Assembly (NCBI GenBank): GCA_022036555.1
Contig: CM039133.1
Coordinates: forward strand, 48,870,718 to 48,934,717
Length of the DNA stretch: 64,000 nucleotides
Origin: Microstegium vimineum
Lineage: Eukaryota > Streptophyta > Magnoliopsida > Poales > Poaceae
Direction of reading: 5' to 3'
In this document: piece after piece, positions 58,590 through 64,000 of the stretch
Numbering within the stretch: the first letter of the stretch is position 1
How the letters are laid out: each line of letters opens with the position of its first letter
The notes under the pieces: generated by a model
Seen by the model: the letters and a program-made list of their open reading frames with translations, nothing else
Database searches by the model: none
Told to the model about the DNA's origin: nothing
Made by a program: the position numbers and the translations under genes

Positions 58590-59110
58590 AGCCTGGCGGC
58601 ATGCACCGAGCTCATCAGCTTCCTAGCACGCGCGTGACCTCCGCCTGCCTGCCGGCGCTACAGAGGTCCGCGTCCGCTGTTCCGCCTGCCCGACGGCGCC
58701 CGAGAGCACAGCCCGCGTTCGCGGCTTGTCTCGCATGAAGTGTCCGCTGCTCGTCCCCCTCGTCGCGTAGCCGCCACTCGAGCTCGACTCGCGTGACGCC
58801 GCCGCCTCCGCCACGGCTTGGAGTTGGGCGTCGCTGCCGCTCGGCCTGCGAGATGCTTCCTCCGTGTGCCGTCGCCGTCGCTGCAGCACGCTGGAAGCCT
58901 CCTTGCTCCTCGGCCAGCACGACGCCACCACTGCAAGTCGGCCACGCGCCGCCTCCGCTGTTCGCCGGCCCATGCTGCTTCCATCGCTCCTCGACGACGG
59001 CATGCTGCCAAGAGAGAACAACGTACTATGTACTACGAGAGAGGAGAGGATGGATGGGAGAGAGAGTGGGAGAGTGTGCAGAGAAGAAGAGTCGAACTTT
59101 GCTTTAAAGT
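58590..59110. other. GC-rich cargo candidate in the CACTA element
   Basis: A sharp rise in GC between AT-rich element ends. On the minus strand a CT-rich leader-like stretch is followed by ATG-containing frames (177 codons at 59156-58623) of Ser/Arg/Ala bias. No protein family is recognised. It may be a captured host gene fragment or the element's own non-coding RNA. Confidence 0.4.
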
Positions 59111-59404
59111 GATAGAACGAAAAATTTAACTTGGGCGGTAAAGTTTTGGCGGCCAACCAAAATTTTCAGTTCAACTCAGGTCACTCACTTTTCCTAGGAT
59201 GACAAAAATTCCTAGGGATATGTATCCCACCTTAGTGCTTACCTGGCGGTTCATCCCGAGGACACCATACAATTCCTAGGGAAATTGGATTTCCCTACGA
59301 TTCTGATTTGCAATTCTAGGGAAACAAACATTCGCTAGGATGCTTAAATGTTTCCTAGGGAACGAAAAAAAAACCCGTAGGGAAACTAGTCGATTGTAGT
59401 AGTG

Positions 59405-61755
59405 AGATTGACACGACAAGATGCCATATTGTTTTGAGTTTTTTAATTTAAGGTCATTAAGATGCTAAAAATTAAAGATGTTTTTAGCAGTATATTAATC
59501 GTGTGCAAATATTGTCATCTTCGGAAAAATCATATCTTTATTATACGATCTCGAATAGTTTGTCATAGTTTTTCTTAGACGGAGAAATGATAAAAAAAAT
59601 GAGAGGCCAAAAAATGCATCTTCAATGAGAATGGTTCCAATGCAATGTGGTTTTTGCAATTCGTTTAGAATGACAACATGATGCAAATAACACAGATGAT
59701 GTGTTTTGCACTAGCGTAGAGTGTTCTTTTCGTATGTGGCTAAAAGAGGTACCCAAAGTGCCAAAGACAAGAGGCCCGATCTAATGTGCATCAAATGATA
59801 CGTTCAAATCGGTTAGCCTAGCTTTAGTTAGGTCAACAGTGATACATGGACTACTAGTGATCACCAAATCTTCATTATTTTACTTATCAGTATAGGTGGG
59901 ACCAGATTATATTATATCATATAGTATATATTGTTGATGCCTACTTATCAAAAAAGTGACACCACATATGTGTGAGCATCTCGAAAGCTTAATTTGCGGT
60001 CGATCTACTACATATTACTATATAGCTGCAGTAGGTATCTACTTGCAAGTTTATCCAAAAGCCTTTCTATCTGTATAGACTGCATCGCTTAAGACACCCC
60101 GGCCTCCAATAATTAAGTCAGCTAACTACTTCATAGGTTTCCATATACGGAGTATTATCTAAAAGACGACCTTTGCAACAACACAACTCTGCACCACCTT
60201 ACCTTTGGCCCTACATATACTTCTTTTCCCATCTACATTCATCTCTTGATGAGCCATGGAGGGGCCGAATATGTCGCCCATGCCCGTCAACACCATGCCC
60301 GCCTCCATTCGTACTGCCTCTCTGTTTCATGTTAATGTTACCATCACCACCTTGTTCGTTTAAATTTATCAGTTCAACATACAATATTTTTCTCTTATAA
60401 TAAAGCAGCATCAGCTAGCTTATCAGCCAAAAATAGACCGAAGCTTTGGGCCTCTCGTAGCCGCTGCCCAGCTTGCTCTATAGAAGCACTTAGCTAGAAA
60501 AAAACAAATAGACTGACCTAGAGAGAAGATGAATAGGCACATGGGTGGACCCTACTGGCGGACCTCGTAATCCGTCAAGCCTAGCTACCGTGGAAACGAG
60601 AGTTATCTCTTTTCTCTGTTTCTTCCTTCTCAGCAAAAATTTTAAGCTCGAGTTCTACAAGGTAGCAAATGCATGCTAGTTGGAACTTGGAAGTTCCCTT
60701 ATAGGGAAAAAAAAACAGGCTAGCTAGAAAAGGCATAGCCCTATTGTGACTAAATCCCTTTCTCAGACCTCCTTTGGATCTGAGGAATGAAAAAACACAT
60801 AAATAAATAAAAAAAAGCATAGGAATATGATAGGAATGCAAGTGCAAAACATATGAATTTTACATCTCTAGGAATTTAGATGGGCAAAGGAAAAACATAG
60901 GAATGTTAAAAGGAATTTTAAGATAGAAAATATATTGTTTTCTTAATCAACCTACTTATTCTATTCTACTCCCTTGATTAGATGCTACCAGCTCCCATTA
61001 ATCTATCGTGTGGATGATTATACCTTCAGTGCTAGTGCTACCATTAATTCTCAGTTTCTCACGAGAGAAACCACTGCTAATCTCATTATTGTGCTTTGTG
61101 CCCAAAACCAAAAGCTATATGGTCCAGTCGTCCGTTCATCGATCGACAACACTGCACCGTGTATGAGCGACGAGTCTGTTCATCGATCAATGCGTCCATG
61201 GATCAGAGAACTGACGGCTGACTGACGACAAGAAGTGCGTGCATGGGAGGCGCGCGAGCGATCCTTGTCAGCCACAGGAAACGACAAGCGAGGTGACCCA
61301 ACCCAACAAGGCAACAACCGAGCCATTGGTCATTGCCATGCCTGCCAGCAGAGTACTACTAGTAGTATGCATGTTTGGACAGTACACTGACGAGTGACGA
61401 GTTGGAACCTGACCGCCGGCAGGCTGTCTGGCCGGTTGCAGTCCCAGAATGAATGAATCTGTTCCAGGTTCACAACTGATGAGAACTGAGCACTGTGTAT
61501 GCATGCGTGTCTCGGCCTGGTGGGAAGCTCGATCATCGTCAGATCAGATCACAATCATATTCAGTGTGTAGCTGGGGACCAATGGAGCATGCACGAGTGA
61601 TCGGTCGCATCAGCTCGTGCAAGAGCTCGATCGAGCAAGATCGTGAATTTAGCAACTCTGCGCATGTGCCAGCCTCAGTGTATGTCCAAAACGGAAATCA
61701 TGATGTTGCATAGCCACCGGTCGCTGGCGTATGTAGTGCTGAGTGTATACTCCGC
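59405..61755. other. intergenic; possible decayed MITE at about 60765-60930; no gene seen
   Basis: A region with AGACCTCCTTTGGATCTGAGGAAT and repeated ATAGGAAT/CATAGGAATG words resembles a decayed hAT-like MITE, written here only by its core. A 35-codon ORF at 60256-60363 is too short to support. Confidence 0.3.
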
Positions 61756-61979
61756 GTCCGCAATGGCTAGCTATTTAGTTAGCTAGATGTGACGTGACAT
61801 AAAAAAAGTAGGAAAGAGAGTAATCACTAGCTACAAGCAAATAGTCTATCTATTTCACGTAGCCCAAGACTATGTGAAATGAGCATGTGGGTCTAGTACT
61901 ATATATTAATCTCTTTTATTGTCTCTCACCTCCATATCAGCTGACTATGTAGTTAGTACTAGCTATTACCATTGCGGAC
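61756..61979. mobile_element. MITE with GTCCGCAATGG ends
   Basis: GTCCGCAATGGCTAGCTA at the left matches the inverse of TAGCTATTACCATTGCGGAC at the right. About 224 bp, AT-rich, non-coding, Tourist-like. Confidence 0.7.
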
Positions 61980-62362
61980 GTCTCTCGAACTAGCAATCCC
62001 CCTTTGAGTGAGTTGAGGCTCGGCTAAGACGACAGAAACGACTCTTCCTACGTATTCCTGTCCTGAATTCGTGCACCATATATGATCATGATGTCCATTT
62101 CGTTCCCATTTCAATTGTTATCCTCGACCGAAGATCCAACAGACACCACCCAGTGATCTCGTGTATCCAACTACCGGATCAGCCACACACCCATATCTTT
62201 CAGCAACAACAACACCCAACAACGTGCCTACGACTACCGCCACGTCTAGCTTGCCCCGGCACACATCACGCACTGCCTTATATGAGCAATTGTGTCATGT
62301 TAACTTCGAGCTCTAATTAGCCATACTCGGCTATACCTACTAGTTATCTTATCTCACTAGTA
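61980..62362. other. intergenic, no gene seen
   Basis: Nothing recognisable. Confidence 0.3.
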
Positions 62363-62887
62363 CTCTCCTTCGCCTCAAAAAATAAATTGACCTACTAAAG
62401 TTTGTTTTGTTTTGACTAGATTTATACTCCCTCCGTCCTTGAATAATATAAAGAGCGATTTGACTTGGTACGATCTTCAAAAACATATTTTGACCTATAA
62501 TTTCTTTAACATATTCGAATATATAATTTATAGGAACAAAAGTTTAATCATTAGAAAGTACTTCTAAATACAAATCTAATGTAACTACTTTTGTAATACA
62601 AACTTTTTAATATAATTAGACTAATTCTTAGTCAAAGATAATGAAGTTTGAATTTTGAAATACGTGCCGGCCTTATATTCGTGGACGGAGGGAGATATAT
62701 AGAAAGGATCATCAATATTTGTTAGACCAAACTAACTAGTATCACTAGATATTTCATAAAATTTTTAATAAGATATTTATTTGGTGTGTGATAGAGGTTG
62801 TTACCATTTCATACAAAAGGTTATCAAACTTATGATATGTTAACTTCTAGTGGTTCTAGAAGTTGATTTATTTTGGGACGAAGAGAG
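62363..62887. mobile_element. outer Stowaway-like MITE, split by a second MITE
   Basis: CTCTCCTTCGCCTCAAAAAA at the left and the inverse CTCTCTTCGTCCCAAAATAA at the right, with TA directly outside both ends (62361-62362 and 62888-62889). Its length is about 257 bp once the inner element is discounted. Confidence 0.75.
62427..62694. mobile_element. inner Stowaway MITE
   Basis: CTCCCTCCGTCCTTGAATAA at the left and the inverse CTCCCTCCGTCCACGAATAT at the right, preceded by TA (62425-62426). It is AT-rich and non-coding, and lies inside the outer Stowaway. Confidence 0.8.
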
Positions 62888-62889
62888 TA

Positions 62890-64000
62890 CTAATGATTAG
62901 AAACTCATCTTGTAGCGTCCATGTTAATTGTTGTGGAATGTGTTAGAAAAAATCACAAAAATTCTCAAAAAAAGAGAAACATCTATCCATCAATTTTTTT
63001 TGGTAAACTCAACAATATTAAGCATACGGGATCTAGCTATAATATTTTCCAAAAATTTCAACCTCGTCATTATAAAAAAAAGTACAAATTAAAGTGACAA
63101 TTTAAATTTATCATGTTTCTTGATTGTCTTTGGATCGGTGGTAGTTGTGCCTTGTACATTAAGAAGAAGGGAGTATATATATCTGCTATCACTAAAAAAA
63201 CCTAGAGTATTCCTAGCATACATTGTTCTAGATTACCCACTTATGCCTTGTTAATATGAAAAAGGGTAATTCAATTTGTACCTGAATGGTGGGTGTCAAC
63301 ATGCACATGATTTTTTTAATTAGAAATAACAAAAATATACCCTAAAACTGGTGATTATAAAAATAATGTATTGTCGTCAGTGATATTACTAGGTGACTGG
63401 TGGGATGGAATTCTAAAAATCATATTTTTGAAGACCGAAATTTAGGGCATATTTGGTGGAGTGATTCTCTTGCTCAGCTCTTTGATTCTTTGGTGAAGTG
63501 ATTCTACTTGATTCTAGTGGAGGAGCACGTAAGAATGTATTGAGCCAATATTCTTGTCTACTCACCACCAGAATCAATGTTCATTTTGACTGTTTGGCCG
63601 AGTGATTGATTCTTATGAACATTGATTCTCATGCAAACCACATATACATAGTGCAAACCACATATACATGAAGTGTAGGAAGGGATATATGGATATTGAT
63701 TTTGATATGTGAAAACACATAGTGCAAGCCTGTCAACTAAAGATAGATGTAACACACTTTGAGTTGCAGTGCAAAGGAGAAACATTGTGAATGGGATGGA
63801 TAAGCATATGAAATAATGATTACAAATAAATACGAAAGAGCATAAGCAATTTTGAGATTAATTATCTGTAAGCCCGCTGTTGTGCATCACATTTTCCCAG
63901 TTGCGATAATGTCATTCAGGTTGATGTTTATCCCTGCCCTCGATGCACCATTAAGTACAGTATATATACTGACATATATACGCCGTTTAGCTGCGATGTG
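62890..64000. other. intergenic to window end, no gene seen
   Basis: AT-rich. A GAGTGATTCT/AGTGATTGATTC-rich patch at 63455-63615 may be a decayed MITE. No coding or RNA gene is recognised. Confidence 0.3.

Larger units (their letters stand above)
57560..59404. mobile_element. CACTA-type non-autonomous element, 1.85 kb, with GC-rich interior
   Basis: It starts CACTACTAGAATCAACC and ends with the inverse (GATTGTAGTAGTG). Subterminal regions repeat CCTAGGGAAA and CCCTACGG/CCGTAGGG words, as expected for En/Spm-like ends. No transposase is present. The flanking 3-bp duplication is not evident (CAA against AGA). The interior holds a second insertion (57869-58402) and a GC-rich block (58590-59010) that may be captured sequence. 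Confidence 0.75.

Noticed and set aside
60256..60363. 35-codon ORF beginning MEGPNMSPMPVNTMPA
   Set aside because: Resembles the start of a small plant protein, but no continuation or family match could be seen.
1..64000. CRISPR arrays, operons, tRNA or rRNA genes
   Set aside because: The genome is a plant nuclear one. Repeats seen are transposon-derived, and no tRNA or rRNA gene structure was found beyond the SINE B-box motifs.

Overview
The window looks like a gene-poor, transposon-rich stretch of a grass (Poaceae) nuclear genome. The signs are GC-rich 5'-biased coding exons with short AT-rich GT-AG introns, many Stowaway- and Tourist-type MITEs, CACTA elements, a tRNA-derived SINE family and large SIRE-type Ty1/copia and Athila-type Ty3/gypsy retrotransposons. 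The species cannot be fixed from sequence alone; a panicoid grass is plausible. Two runs of exactly 100 N (23106-23205 and 44338-44437) are scaffold gaps of unknown true length.

Three host genes can be supported. (1) 3060-5169, plus: a five-exon serine carboxypeptidase of family S28 (lysosomal Pro-X carboxypeptidase-like), complete with Ser/Asp/His catalytic motifs. (2) 14531-15456, plus: a two-exon B3-domain transcription factor of the RAV/NGATHA-like class with a C-terminal RLFGV repression motif that appears only after splicing. (3) 44438-48222, minus: a cationic amino acid transporter of the CAT6/7 type, with exons 1-4 and part of exon 5 present and the 3' end lost in the second gap. From memory, the same three families lie near each other on the short arms of rice chromosomes 11/12, so this may be a collinear block expanded here by retrotransposons.

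Layout. 1-3000: SINE, MITE, LTR fragment and AGCTCG-rich repeat. 3-5.2 kb: S28 gene. 5.8-9 kb: tandem repeat, Stowaway, a 910-bp CACTA element and another MITE. 9-14.4 kb: intergenic. 14.4-15.5 kb: B3 gene. 15.5-23 kb: no recognised gene, with a GC-rich block at 19.9-20.4 kb. 24.5-30.8 kb: Athila-like gypsy element without reverse transcriptase; its gag is full of stops, while a downstream 495-codon ORF is intact. 30.8-44.3 kb: SIRE-like copia element on the minus strand with two LTRs, gag, protease, integrase, RT-RNase H and a decayed env-like third ORF. 44.4-48.3 kb: CAT gene. 48.4-64 kb: intergenic, with MITEs, a SINE with perfect target-site duplications, a perfect 60-bp inverted repeat, a hAT transposase relic, a 1.8-kb CACTA element with a GC-rich interior, and nested Stowaways.

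The three host genes show no direct functional link: a secreted/vacuolar peptidase, a transcription factor and a membrane amino acid transporter. I found no tRNA or rRNA gene, no CRISPR array and no convincing new biological system. The best leads are the intact ORF in the otherwise decayed gypsy element, the perfect hairpin near 53.6 kb, and two genes whose stop-free introns would give altered proteins if retained.
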